Origin: Thermotoga maritima MSB8
GTDB taxonomy: Bacteria > Thermotogota > Thermotogae > Thermotogales > Thermotogaceae
Length of the DNA stretch: 64,000 nucleotides
Direction: 5' to 3'
Assembly (NCBI RefSeq): GCF_000008545.1
Contig: NC_000853.1
Coordinates: 1,130,465 to 1,194,464, forward strand
Part shown: positions 16,277 to 24,435 of the stretch, piece after piece
Position numbering within the stretch: position 1 is the stretch's first letter
Layout: every line of letters starts with the position of its first letter
Program-made: the position numbers and the translations under genes
The notes under the pieces: generated by a model
Database searches by the model: none
The model's input: the letters and a program-made list of their open reading frames with translations, nothing else
What the model was told of the DNA's origin: nothing

Positions 16277-17522
16277 TGTGTTGTTTGGTAGCGCTTTACT
16301 TCTGGTTCTGATGAAAGATATCAACCTCTACTCTCTGTTGCTCCTTTCAGGCTCAGCGGTAACGGCGATACTAAAGAGAATCTCCAGAGCCTACCTGATC
16401 GTTCTTCCGGTCTCAGGGATCCTCCTCTGGATACTTTCGAAAGAAAAAGACCTGGTTTTCGCATCTCTCATAGTTACTTTCTTCCTTGTGTTTTCAGATT
16501 TCGAAAATGAAAGGTCAAAAGTGTATTCGCTGGCCTTCTTTTTCGTGCTTTCGTTGATATTTGAGAAAAATCCATCTTCATTCCTTTTTGTCTCCGGAGC
16601 TATGGCCCTCTTTTTCCTTCATGAGAAGAAGTTCCTCTACGCTTCTGTGATTCCACTTCTGGCTTTTGTTCCAGAATTCAGACTTCCATTCCTTCTTCCA
16701 GAAACGCATCAGCCAGAAAGTGGTGAATCGGTCCAACAGATGGTGAAAAACGTTGTGGTCGTGATAGAAAAATTCACCCAGAGTGGTAGTCTTGCTATGA
16801 AACTTCTCTGGGAAGTCATTTTCTGGGTCGCTGTGGCAGGTGTGGTGCTACTCGTTGTTGTTTTCTTCAAAGAGTTTCGAATGAATTTAAAGGTGTCACA
16901 TTACGTCTTTGCCGCTCTCGGTGTTTTTGTGGTTAGCTTTTATCTGTTCGTGTTGTTCGTGAACATGGTGGTTCAGAACGTGAACCTCGACGTAGGAATT
17001 CCAGAGCTCACACCAGTAGGTCAGATGCTTTCGTCCACCTCTTCCGCATCTGTGACCGTCGTTGAAATCGAAAGAAATCCTTCGTGGAATTCGGTAAGAT
17101 GGGTTTTAACCGCTGTTTCTCTTTTCGTGGTGGTATTGTTCTTCCACACCACTTTGAAGCTCTTCCTTAGAACGTTGAAAACGTCGAGCGAAGAAATTGA
17201 AACGGAAGAATCGAGAGAGGAAGAAAAAGAAGATATTGAAGAAAAGGAACATCACACTGAACGAAGAGTAATACACACGTTAGAAGACGCGTACCTCTTC
17301 CTGAGGTGGAAATATTTTCCAGGAAAGGAACATCTCACTCCGTACGAGTTGATATCCGGGAAAAAGTTTCGACACTTTAGAGATTTGACCGAGCTGTACG
17401 TCGAAAGTAAATATGCAGGAAAAGGAATAAAACTGCCTGAGAAAGAAATAGCAAAGATTTTCTCGGAATCAGAGAAAGAACTGAAAAAGACAAACATTAA
17501 CCTCCAGAAAAATCTGCATTAA
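16266..17522 (+). CDS. multi-pass membrane protein with DUF4129-like tail
   Basis: This is a 418-residue membrane protein with about eight hydrophobic segments, the last near residues 278-300. A charged cytoplasmic tail follows. The tail has an acidic run (ETEESREEEKEDIEEKEHH), then a helical region beginning DAYLFLRWKYFPGKEHLTPYE that resembles the DUF4129 domain found with MoxR/DUF58/transglutaminase clusters. That match is tentative. GTG at 16266 has AGGAGG nine bases upstream and lies inside the end of the DUF58 gene. Here no transglutaminase or VWA gene follows. Confidence 0.8.
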   Translation: MFHDVLFGSALLLVLMKDINLYSLLLLSGSAVTAILKRISRAYLIVLPVSGILLWILSKEKDLVFASLIVTFFLVFSDFENERSKVYSLAFFFVLSLIFEKNPSSFLFVSGAMALFFLHEKKFLYASVIPLLAFVPEFRLPFLLPETHQPESGESVQQMVKNVVVVIEKFTQSGSLAMKLLWEVIFWVAVAGVVLLVVVFFKEFRMNLKVSHYVFAALGVFVVSFYLFVLFVNMVVQNVNLDVGIPELTPVGQMLSSTSSASVTVVEIERNPSWNSVRWVLTAVSLFVVVLFFHTTLKLFLRTLKTSSEEIETEESREEEKEDIEEKEHHTERRVIHTLEDAYLFLRWKYFPGKEHLTPYELISGKKFRHFRDLTELYVESKYAGKGIKLPEKEIAKIFSESEKELKKTNINLQKNLH

Positions 17523-17538
17523 GATTCAAAAGGATTTC

Positions 17539-17567
17539 TTGACCGTTTCGTGGTGAGCCTGTAAAAT
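17539..17567 (+). promoter_or_regulatory. promoter of the liv operon
   Basis: TTGACC (17539-17544), a 17-bp spacer and TAAAAT (17562-17567), followed by a GAGGGGAGGG ribosome site and the livJ start at 17606. Confidence 0.85.
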
Positions 17568-17605
17568 ACTTATAAAAATCATTCTCATGAGGGGAGGGAA
17601 GAGAT

Positions 17606-18718
17606 ATGAGGAAGGTACTGGTAACCGTTCTTCTTGTATTGACAGTTTTGAGTCTTTTCTCCGCTGTTAAGATCGCTGTGATTCTTCCAATGACGGGTGG
17701 CATTTCCGCTTTTGGAAGGATGGTGTGGGAAGGGATTCAGATCGCTCACGAAGAGAAACCTACGGTTCTGGGAGAAGAGGTAGAACTCGTTCTCCTTGAC
17801 ACCAGAAGTGAGAAAACAGAAGCAGCGAACGCAGCAGCAAGAGCCATTGACAAAGAAAAGGTCCTCGCAATAATCGGTGAAGTGGCCAGTGCACATTCTC
17901 TCGCCATAGCACCTATTGCAGAAGAGAACAAAGTTCCTATGGTGACTCCTGCCTCCACGAATCCACTCGTAACACAGGGAAGAAAGTTCGTCTCCAGGGT
18001 TTGTTTCATCGACCCGTTCCAGGGAGCAGCCATGGCAGTATTCGCTTACAAAAATCTGGGTGCAAAAAGAGTGGTTGTGTTCACAGATGTCGAGCAGGAC
18101 TACAGTGTCGGACTCTCTAATTTCTTCATAAACAAGTTCACTGAACTCGGAGGACAGGTGAAGAGGGTGTTCTTCAGAAGTGGTGATCAGGACTTTTCCG
18201 CACAGCTTTCCGTTGCGATGTCGTTCAACCCGGATGCAATCTACATAACAGGGTACTACCCGGAGATCGCCCTCATTTCCAGACAAGCAAGACAGCTTGG
18301 ATTCACCGGTTACATTCTGGCAGGTGACGGTGCAGACGCACCGGAACTCATAGAGATCGGTGGAGAAGCAGTGGAAGGCCTCCTCTTCACCACACACTAC
18401 CATCCGAAGGCAGCCAGCAACCCTGTTGCAAAGAAATTCGTTGAAGTGTACAAGGAGAAATACGGAAAAGAACCAGCTGCGCTCAACGCTCTCGGATACG
18501 ACGCTTACATGGTGCTTCTCGACGCGATCGAAAGGGCAGGAAGCTTTGACAGGGAAAAGATCGCTGAAGAGATCAGAAAAACGAGAAACTTCAACGGTGC
18601 CAGCGGTATCATAAACATCGACGAGAACGGAGACGCTATCAAATCTGTTGTTGTAAACATAGTGAAGAACGGTTCCGTTGACTTTGAGGCTGTCATCAAT
18701 CCTGATGACCTCAAGTAA
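17606..18718 (+). CDS. livJ: branched-chain amino acid ABC transporter binding protein LivJ
   Basis: This is a 370-residue leucine/isoleucine/valine-type periplasmic binding protein (peripla_BP_6) with a signal peptide of about 20 residues ending LFSA. The mature start VKIAVILPMTGGISAFGRM and the lobe sequences IIGEVASAHSLAIAPIAEE and PMVTPASTNP are typical of LivJ proteins. It binds branched-chain or related amino acids for LivHMGF. It is the first gene of the operon. A strong hairpin after it should lower downstream expression relative to the binding protein. Confidence 0.93.
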   Translation: MRKVLVTVLLVLTVLSLFSAVKIAVILPMTGGISAFGRMVWEGIQIAHEEKPTVLGEEVELVLLDTRSEKTEAANAAARAIDKEKVLAIIGEVASAHSLAIAPIAEENKVPMVTPASTNPLVTQGRKFVSRVCFIDPFQGAAMAVFAYKNLGAKRVVVFTDVEQDYSVGLSNFFINKFTELGGQVKRVFFRSGDQDFSAQLSVAMSFNPDAIYITGYYPEIALISRQARQLGFTGYILAGDGADAPELIEIGGEAVEGLLFTTHYHPKAASNPVAKKFVEVYKEKYGKEPAALNALGYDAYMVLLDAIERAGSFDREKIAEEIRKTRNFNGASGIINIDENGDAIKSVVVNIVKNGSVDFEAVINPDDLK

Positions 18719-18739
18719 AAACTTCCATTGAAACAAGCA

Positions 18740-18768
18740 AAAGCGAGGCCCCTCAGGGGCTTCGCTTT
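18740..18768 (+). terminator. hairpin between livJ and livH
   Basis: The stem AAAGCGA-GCCCC pairs with GGGGC-TTCGCTTT around loop TCA, with one bulged G. The tail TCTTTG is T-poor, so it is probably a partial terminator inside the operon. Confidence 0.75.
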
Positions 18769-18796
18769 CTTTGATTGAAGAAAGGAAGGTGAAAGA

Positions 18797-19696
18797 GTGG
18801 TATTCTTTCTCCAGAATCTCTTCAACGGAATCATGCTCGGAGGTTTGTACGCGCTCATAGCGATTGGTTACACCATGGTTTATGGTATTCTGAGGCTCAT
18901 CAATTTCGCCCATGGCGATGTTATGATGATGGGTGTCTACTTCGCCTTCTACGCTGCTACTCTTCTTTCTCTGAATCCACTTTTTTCTGCCATCGTAGCG
19001 ATCCTCGGAGCAGCGCTATTGGGTTTTCTCATAGACAGAGTTGCTTACAAACCTCTGAGAAACGCTCCCAGGATTTCCGCTCTTATCACCGCTATCGGAG
19101 TTTCTTTCTTCCTTGAGAGTCTCGCTGTGGTCGTTTTTGGAGCCATTCCCAAGTCTTTTCTGAAGGTCTTCAAGGACAGGACCATACTGAACAAAGTGCT
19201 GACTGTAGCGGGAGCCAGAATACCACTCCTCACGTTCCTCGTGATCTTCATCACCGCCGTCATTCTGATAGTCCTGTTCTTCATCGTTTATAGAACGAAG
19301 ATCGGTATGGCTATGAGAGCGATTTCCATGGATATTCCAACGACTGCCCTCATGGGTGTCAACGTGGACGCCGTCATCGGTTTCACGTTTGCCCTCGGTT
19401 CGGCACTCGCTGCTGCGAGTGGGATCATGTGGGCAATGAGATTTCCGAACGTACATCCTTACATGGGTTTCATGCCAGGTCTCAAGGCTTTCATTGCGGC
19501 GGTGTTTGGAGGAATAGGTTCGATCCCCGGAGCTGTTCTCGGTGGCGTTCTTCTCGGTCTCATTGAGATATTCCTCGCAGCTTATTTCCCAGCTGTTATG
19601 GGTTACCGGGATGCGTTCGCTTTCATCATCCTGATCATCATACTGCTCGTGAAACCTTCTGGACTTCTCGGTAAAAAAATCGTGGAAAAGGTGTGA
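18797..19696 (+). CDS. livH: branched-chain amino acid ABC permease LivH
   Basis: This is a 299-residue inner-membrane permease with about eight helices. Typical LivH segments are GGLYALIAIGYTMVYGILRL near residue 17, INFAHGDVMMMG, and FGGIGSIPGAVLGGVLLGLIE near the C-terminus. It forms the membrane channel with LivM. The start is GTG at 18797 after GGAAGGTGAAAGA. The stop overlaps the livM start by one base. Confidence 0.95.
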   Translation: MVFFLQNLFNGIMLGGLYALIAIGYTMVYGILRLINFAHGDVMMMGVYFAFYAATLLSLNPLFSAIVAILGAALLGFLIDRVAYKPLRNAPRISALITAIGVSFFLESLAVVVFGAIPKSFLKVFKDRTILNKVLTVAGARIPLLTFLVIFITAVILIVLFFIVYRTKIGMAMRAISMDIPTTALMGVNVDAVIGFTFALGSALAAASGIMWAMRFPNVHPYMGFMPGLKAFIAAVFGGIGSIPGAVLGGVLLGLIEIFLAAYFPAVMGYRDAFAFIILIIILLVKPSGLLGKKIVEKV

Positions 19697-20772
19697 TGAA
19701 GATGGAGAAGAAACTATCTGCACGAACGAACTTCATTCTCACGGTTGTTTTCCTGATCTTCATGGCCCTTCTTCTCTATCTGGCTGATAGATACATGGAC
19801 AGCTACAAGCTGAGAGTAGTGAGGCTCATCGCCATATACGGTATCATGGCGGTGAGTTTGAACCTGATAAACGGTATCACGGGTATCTTTTCTCTTGGAC
19901 ACGCCGGTTTCATCTTGATAGGTGCTTATACGGCGTCTCTTCTCACACTTTCACCAGAGCAGAAAGCGATGTCTTTTATAATAGAGCCGATCGTTCCCTG
20001 GCTTGCGAACGCGCACACCGACTTCTTCACCGCCACAGTGGCAGGCGGTGTTCTGGCAGCCGTCTTCGCTTTTCTCATAGGGTGGCCGGTTTTGAGGCTT
20101 TCCGGTGATTACCTCGCGATAGCGTCCCTTGGGTTCGCAGAGGTGATAAGGATCATCGCTCTCAACGCCATCAGCATCACAAACGGCCCTCTCGGTCTCA
20201 AGGGAATTCCGGAATACTCAAACATCTGGTGGTGTTACGGCTGGCTATTCGTAACGGTTCTGTTCATGGCAAGCCTTGTGAACAGTAGCTACGGAAGAGC
20301 TTTGAAGGCCATCAGAGAAGACCGCATAGCAGCCGAAGCCATGGGAATAAATGTTTTCAAACATCAGCTTCTTTCTTTCGTCATAGGAGCCTTCTTTGCG
20401 GGTGTTTCTGGTTCGCTCTACGCGCACTGGCTCACCACGATAGATCCCAGAACGACCACACTCGGTCCCATGCTCACTTTCTACGTTCTCATCATGATAG
20501 TTCTGGGTGGACTCGGCAGTATTTCCGGTTCGCTCATAGGAGCCGCTCTCTTCGCTATACTCTTCGAGTGGCTCAGGGATCTGGAAGAGCCTTTCACGTT
20601 CTTCGGCATACACGTTCCCGGTATAAAGGGAATGAGGATCCTCGTGATATCCGCCATTTTCATCCTTGTGATGATCTTCTGGCAGAGGGGTATCATGGGA
20701 AGAGAAGAACTCACCTGGAACAACCTTTACAGATGGCTCTTTGCTCGTCGCAGGGGTGGTGAAGAGAAATGA
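19696..20772 (+). CDS. livM: branched-chain amino acid ABC permease LivM
   Basis: This is a 358-residue permease with about nine helices. LivM marks include SLNLINGITGIFSLGHAGFI in part (GIFSLGHAGF), DYLAIASLGFAEVIR and VLGGLGSISGSLIGAALF. ATG at 19696 overlaps the livH stop. ATG at 19702 has better spacing from AAGGTG and is equally possible, and GTG 19693 is a third option. The last four bases overlap livG (ATGA). Confidence 0.94.
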   Translation: MKMEKKLSARTNFILTVVFLIFMALLLYLADRYMDSYKLRVVRLIAIYGIMAVSLNLINGITGIFSLGHAGFILIGAYTASLLTLSPEQKAMSFIIEPIVPWLANAHTDFFTATVAGGVLAAVFAFLIGWPVLRLSGDYLAIASLGFAEVIRIIALNAISITNGPLGLKGIPEYSNIWWCYGWLFVTVLFMASLVNSSYGRALKAIREDRIAAEAMGINVFKHQLLSFVIGAFFAGVSGSLYAHWLTTIDPRTTTLGPMLTFYVLIMIVLGGLGSISGSLIGAALFAILFEWLRDLEEPFTFFGIHVPGIKGMRILVISAIFILVMIFWQRGIMGREELTWNNLYRWLFARRRGGEEK

Positions 20773-21623
20773 CGGTCACGGATCTTTCCAAGAAACCTCT
20801 CCTCCTTCTGGATCATGTGACGATGCAGTTCGGTGGACTCGTAGCGGTGGACGATTTCACGAACGAAATCAGAGAGGGAGAACTCGTCGGTCTCATAGGA
20901 CCAAATGGTGCGGGAAAGACAACTGTATTCAACGTGATAACGGGTATATACACCCCTACGAAGGGAAGAATCGTGTTCAACGATATAGATATCACGGGGT
21001 TGAGACCGTACCAGATCACACACCTTGGAATCGCAAGGACTTTCCAGAACATCAGGCTCTTTTCTGACATGACCGTTCTCGAGAACGTTCTTGTGGCTCA
21101 GCACCACGTTCTCTCCAATCCCGATGCAGATAGAATTCTTGTGAAGCACGGAAAACCGAGAAAGGGCCACGGACGTTTCTGGTTCTGGAGGGCTGTCACG
21201 AAAATCGGATACTTGAAGAAAGAAAAAGAAATGGTGGAAAGAGCCAAAGACCTCATCAAGAGGGTAGGACTCGAAAAGGTGATGTACGAGAAGGCTTCCT
21301 CGCTTCCGTATGGAGAGCAGAGAAAGCTGGAGATAGCCAGAGCTCTCGCAACGGAACCGAAACTGATCTTGCTGGACGAACCCGCCGCAGGTATGAACCC
21401 GAAGGAAACAGAGGACCTCATGGAGTTCATAAAACAGATCAGAAAGGACTTCAACCTGACGGTGCTTCTCATAGAGCACGATATGAAAGTGGTCATGGGA
21501 ATTTGTGAGAGAATCATAGTGATGGACTACGGCAGAATCATAGCGGAAGGAACGCCGAAGGAAATTCAGAACGATCCGCGCGTGATAGAGGCGTACCTCG
21601 GAAGGGAGTGGGAGAGTGTCTGA
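20769..21623 (+). CDS. livG: branched-chain amino acid ABC ATPase LivG
   Basis: This is a 284-residue ABC ATPase. Walker A is GPNGAGKTT (about residues 44-52), the Q-loop is in ARTFQNIRLF, the signature is LPYGEQRKLEIARAL, and Walker B is LILLDEPAAGMNP. An insertion around FWFWRAVTK between Q-loop and signature is common in LivG. It energises LivHM uptake together with LivF, which it overlaps by 8 bp. Confidence 0.95.
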   Translation: MTVTDLSKKPLLLLDHVTMQFGGLVAVDDFTNEIREGELVGLIGPNGAGKTTVFNVITGIYTPTKGRIVFNDIDITGLRPYQITHLGIARTFQNIRLFSDMTVLENVLVAQHHVLSNPDADRILVKHGKPRKGHGRFWFWRAVTKIGYLKKEKEMVERAKDLIKRVGLEKVMYEKASSLPYGEQRKLEIARALATEPKLILLDEPAAGMNPKETEDLMEFIKQIRKDFNLTVLLIEHDMKVVMGICERIIVMDYGRIIAEGTPKEIQNDPRVIEAYLGREWESV

Positions 21624-22335
21624 CATCGTCCTTGAAGTCCAGTCTCTCCACGTTTACTACGGTGCGATCCACGCCATCAAGGGAATAGACCTGAAAGTCC
21701 CGAGAGGTCAGATCGTAACGCTGATCGGAGCAAACGGTGCGGGAAAAACCACAACGCTCTCCGCGATAGCAGGACTCGTAAGAGCGCAGAAGGGAAAGAT
21801 CATCTTCAACGGCCAGGACATAACAAACAAGCCAGCCCACGTGATAAACAGAATGGGAATAGCTCTGGTTCCCGAAGGAAGGAGAATCTTTCCAGAGCTC
21901 ACCGTCTATGAGAATCTCATGATGGGAGCGTACAACCGGAAGGACAAAGAAGGAATAAAACGTGACCTGGAATGGATCTTCTCGCTTTTCCCGAGGTTGA
22001 AAGAGAGACTAAAACAGCTGGGAGGAACTCTTTCCGGTGGAGAACAGCAGATGCTCGCAATCGGAAGAGCTCTGATGAGCAGACCAAAGCTTCTGATGAT
22101 GGACGAACCTTCTCTGGGTCTTGCTCCCATCCTGGTCTCCGAAGTTTTCGAGGTCATCCAGAAGATCAACCAGGAGGGAACCACCATTCTCCTGGTGGAA
22201 CAGAACGCCCTCGGTGCTTTGAAGGTTGCCCACTACGGTTACGTCCTCGAGACTGGACAGATCGTTCTCGAAGGAAAAGCCAGCGAACTTCTGGACAACG
22301 AAATGGTCAGAAAGGCCTATCTCGGTGTTGCATAA
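21616..22335 (+). CDS. livF: branched-chain amino acid ABC ATPase LivF
   Basis: This is a 239-residue ABC ATPase with Walker A GANGAGKTT (about residues 37-45), signature LSGGEQQMLAIGRALM, Walker B LLMMDEPSLGLAP and the switch His replaced by Gln-containing LLVEQNALGAL, as usual in LivF. Start GTG at 21616 lies inside the livG end with GGGAGTGGGAGA upstream. The CBS-ACT gene follows after 12 bp. Confidence 0.95.
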   Translation: MSDIVLEVQSLHVYYGAIHAIKGIDLKVPRGQIVTLIGANGAGKTTTLSAIAGLVRAQKGKIIFNGQDITNKPAHVINRMGIALVPEGRRIFPELTVYENLMMGAYNRKDKEGIKRDLEWIFSLFPRLKERLKQLGGTLSGGEQQMLAIGRALMSRPKLLMMDEPSLGLAPILVSEVFEVIQKINQEGTTILLVEQNALGALKVAHYGYVLETGQIVLEGKASELLDNEMVRKAYLGVA

Positions 22336-22347
22336 AGGGGGGAAAAC

Positions 22348-22995
22348 ATGCTTGTCAAGGATTTCATGACGAGAAATCCCATCACCATCGCTCCAGAGAC
22401 CTCTTTTTCTGAGGCCCTCAAACTCATGAAACAGAACAAAATCAAACGCCTCATAGTGATGAAGAATGAAAAGATCGTCGGTATCGTGACAGAAAAGGAC
22501 CTTCTCTACGCATCTCCCTCCAAAGCCACGACACTCAACATCTGGGAACTCCACTACCTTCTTTCCAAACTCAAAATCGAGGAGATCATGACAAAAGATG
22601 TCGTCACAGTGAACGAAAACACACCGATAGAAGATGCGGCAAGGATAATGGAGGAGAAGGATATAAGTGGGCTCCCTGTAGTTGACGACGCGGGACGTCT
22701 TGTTGGAATCATCACACAGACTGATATCTTCAAAGTCTTCGTGGAGATATTCGGAACCAAGAGGGAAGGAACCATAAGGTACACGATGGAAATGCCAGAC
22801 AAACCGGGTGAACTTCTCGAAGTGGCAAAGAGAATCTACGAAGCAGGCGGGAACATCATCTCCATCGCAACACTTTTCGAAGAAGGGAAGGATTCTTACC
22901 TTGCCACACTCAGGGTGGAAAACATCGACCATGAAAAGTTCGTGAAATCCCTCGATGAAATCGATGTGAAGCTTCTGTACTACCATTCAAACTGA
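22348..22995 (+). CDS. CBS-pair and ACT domain protein (AcuB-like)
   Basis: This is a 215-residue soluble protein with CBS domain 1 (LVKDFMTRNPITIAPETSFS onward, residues 2-60), CBS domain 2 (IMTKDVVTVNENTPIEDAAR, residues about 77-133) and a C-terminal ACT domain (MPDKPGELLEVAKRIYEAGG, about 145-215). CBS pairs bind adenosyl nucleotides and ACT domains often bind amino acids. It is transcribed with the Liv transporter, 12 bp after livF behind AAGGGGGGAAAAC. A sensor or regulator of amino acid status is an inference; acetoin breakdown genes are absent. Confidence 0.9.
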   Translation: MLVKDFMTRNPITIAPETSFSEALKLMKQNKIKRLIVMKNEKIVGIVTEKDLLYASPSKATTLNIWELHYLLSKLKIEEIMTKDVVTVNENTPIEDAARIMEEKDISGLPVVDDAGRLVGIITQTDIFKVFVEIFGTKREGTIRYTMEMPDKPGELLEVAKRIYEAGGNIISIATLFEEGKDSYLATLRVENIDHEKFVKSLDEIDVKLLYYHSN

Positions 22996-23003
22996 ATCGT
23001 TAG

Positions 23004-23027
23004 CCCCCTCGTTGTGAGGGGGTGTTT
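23004..23027 (+). terminator. terminator at the end of the liv operon
   Basis: A 7-bp GC-rich stem (CCCCCTC with GAGGGGG, loop GTTGT) is followed by TGTTTCTG, a weak T-tract. Confidence 0.7.
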
Positions 23028-23039
23028 CTGTGTTATAAT
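23012..23039 (+). promoter_or_regulatory. promoter of the ccdA-thioredoxin unit
   Basis: TTGTGA (23012-23017), a 16-bp spacer and TATAAT (23034-23039). The -35 overlaps the terminator hairpin of the preceding operon. Confidence 0.6.
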
Positions 23040-23083
23040 TATTTTGGACTTTTTCAGTAGAAAAAATGAAGAGGAGAGAGAAC

Positions 23084-23734
23084 ATGAGTTTCGCCGTTGC
23101 AGAAGTGAGTTACTGGATGGCTCTTGGATACGGCCTCCTCGCATTTTTCAGCCCATGTGTTCTGCCCCTGATCCCCGCTTTTCTTGGCGTGCTCTTTGCC
23201 TCGAAAGGAGATTTCCTGAAGGTCATAGGTTTTTTCGTGGGAATATCTTCTCTCTTTTCAGTCATAGGAGTCCTTTTTGGACTGTTTGGAAATTTCATTC
23301 CTACTTACATACTCACGTGGATTTCCGGGCTTGCTCTCGTAGTCTTTGGGCTGTTTTACCTGTTCGATGTTGAACTTGTGAAGATGAAAAAGAATCCCAA
23401 CGTGTGGCGCTACAAAGGGGAAGGATTCCTGAACGGTTTCTTACTCGGTGGTAGTGTGGGGCTCGTGTGGATTCCCTGCTCGAGTCCCATACTGGGAAGT
23501 ATCCTCGCGATAGTGGCGAGTGGAAGAGAACCGGTGAAGGGGGGAGTACTTCTTTTCCTCTACTCTCTGGGTATTTCGATTCCGTTCATCCTGATGGGAG
23601 GATTCGTCAACAAGCTTTTGAACCGCGTCAGCTTCAAAAAGCCTGTGTGGATGAACGTTCTCAAAATAGTGGGTTCTCTCTCACTCATTCTCGTTGGAGT
23701 GCTCATTCTCACGGGAAGATTCATCACATACTGA
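23084..23734 (+). CDS. ccdA: cytochrome c biogenesis/thiol transport protein CcdA
   Basis: This is a 216-residue membrane protein with six predicted helices. The two transport cysteines lie in FFSPCVLPLIP (Cys25) and VWIPCSSPILG (near residue 130). It carries reducing equivalents from cytoplasmic thioredoxin across the membrane. The next gene is its likely acceptor, an exported thioredoxin-like protein. ATG at 23084 follows GAGGAGAGAG; the frame from 23066 would translate that site. Confidence 0.93.
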   Translation: MSFAVAEVSYWMALGYGLLAFFSPCVLPLIPAFLGVLFASKGDFLKVIGFFVGISSLFSVIGVLFGLFGNFIPTYILTWISGLALVVFGLFYLFDVELVKMKKNPNVWRYKGEGFLNGFLLGGSVGLVWIPCSSPILGSILAIVASGREPVKGGVLLFLYSLGISIPFILMGGFVNKLLNRVSFKKPVWMNVLKIVGSLSLILVGVLILTGRFITY

Positions 23735-23749
23735 TGGGAGGATGGTACT

Positions 23750-24409
23750 GTGAAAAGGTTCTTAATCATCACAATTTTGGCTTTGAGTGTGTTCTCATTG
23801 GCCCTCACTTTAGATGACGCCTACAGACTCGCGAACATCACCCAGAGAAAGCTGATCATGATGTTCTCGAGTCCAACCTGTTACTACTGTAATCTGTTCA
23901 AAAAAGAAGTATTCCCGAAAGAAGATTTCCAGGAAATTCTGATTCCAAACTTCGTCTTCGTTGAGCTGTACGCCACAGATGAAAAAACCACACTCTTTGC
24001 GAAGGAAGTTCTGGGAGAGGAATCGGTTAGCTACAGAGATCTCTTCGCTGGATTCGGTGTGAGAGGAACGCCTACGTTTTTCTTTTTTAAGGGAAAAGAA
24101 GGTCTGGGATACCTTCCTGGCTATGTGGACAAAGACAACTTCATAAAGATTCTGAAATACGTTGCTCAGGAGTTGAAAGAAGACTTCCAGACCTACCTGA
24201 AGAAAGACGATCCGTTCGTGGGCGAACCGTTGATCATCGAAATTTTCAAAGAAGACGCAGATTTTGTTCTGGAAAAAGACGAAAACGCCGTGAAAGTGGA
24301 TACCGTACCGAACGAAGTGAGAAGAGACAGGATATACGTGACGGATTCACCAGATGTTGCAAAGACCCTTCAGGAAAAAGGCGCTCTCCGGGTTCTGCTC
24401 GCTAAATGA
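23750..24409 (+). CDS. exported thioredoxin-fold protein
   Basis: This is a 219-residue protein with a signal peptide (residues 1-18), a thioredoxin-like domain (about 22-140) with active site CYYC (Cys44, Cys47) and a cis-Pro segment GVRGTPTFFFF. About 70 further residues follow with no motif I recognise. It probably receives electrons from CcdA (15 bp upstream in the same unit) and reduces extracytoplasmic disulfides. The start is GTG at 23750 after GGGAGGATGG. Confidence 0.88.
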   Translation: MKRFLIITILALSVFSLALTLDDAYRLANITQRKLIMMFSSPTCYYCNLFKKEVFPKEDFQEILIPNFVFVELYATDEKTTLFAKEVLGEESVSYRDLFAGFGVRGTPTFFFFKGKEGLGYLPGYVDKDNFIKILKYVAQELKEDFQTYLKKDDPFVGEPLIIEIFKEDADFVLEKDENAVKVDTVPNEVRRDRIYVTDSPDVAKTLQEKGALRVLLAK

Positions 24410-24411
24410 AA

Positions 24412-24435
24412 GAGGGTGCGGAAGCACCCTCATAT
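24412..24435. terminator. terminator between the thioredoxin gene and mcp (convergent)
   Basis: A perfect 8-bp stem (GAGGGTGC with GCACCCTC, loop GGAA) is followed on the plus strand by ATATTTTG. It overlaps the stop codon of the minus-strand chemoreceptor gene. Confidence 0.75.

Noticed and set aside
17585-18913. 442-codon open frame antisense to livJ
   Set aside because: It lies fully under a clear livJ gene and its promoter, with antisense-like composition and no ribosome site.
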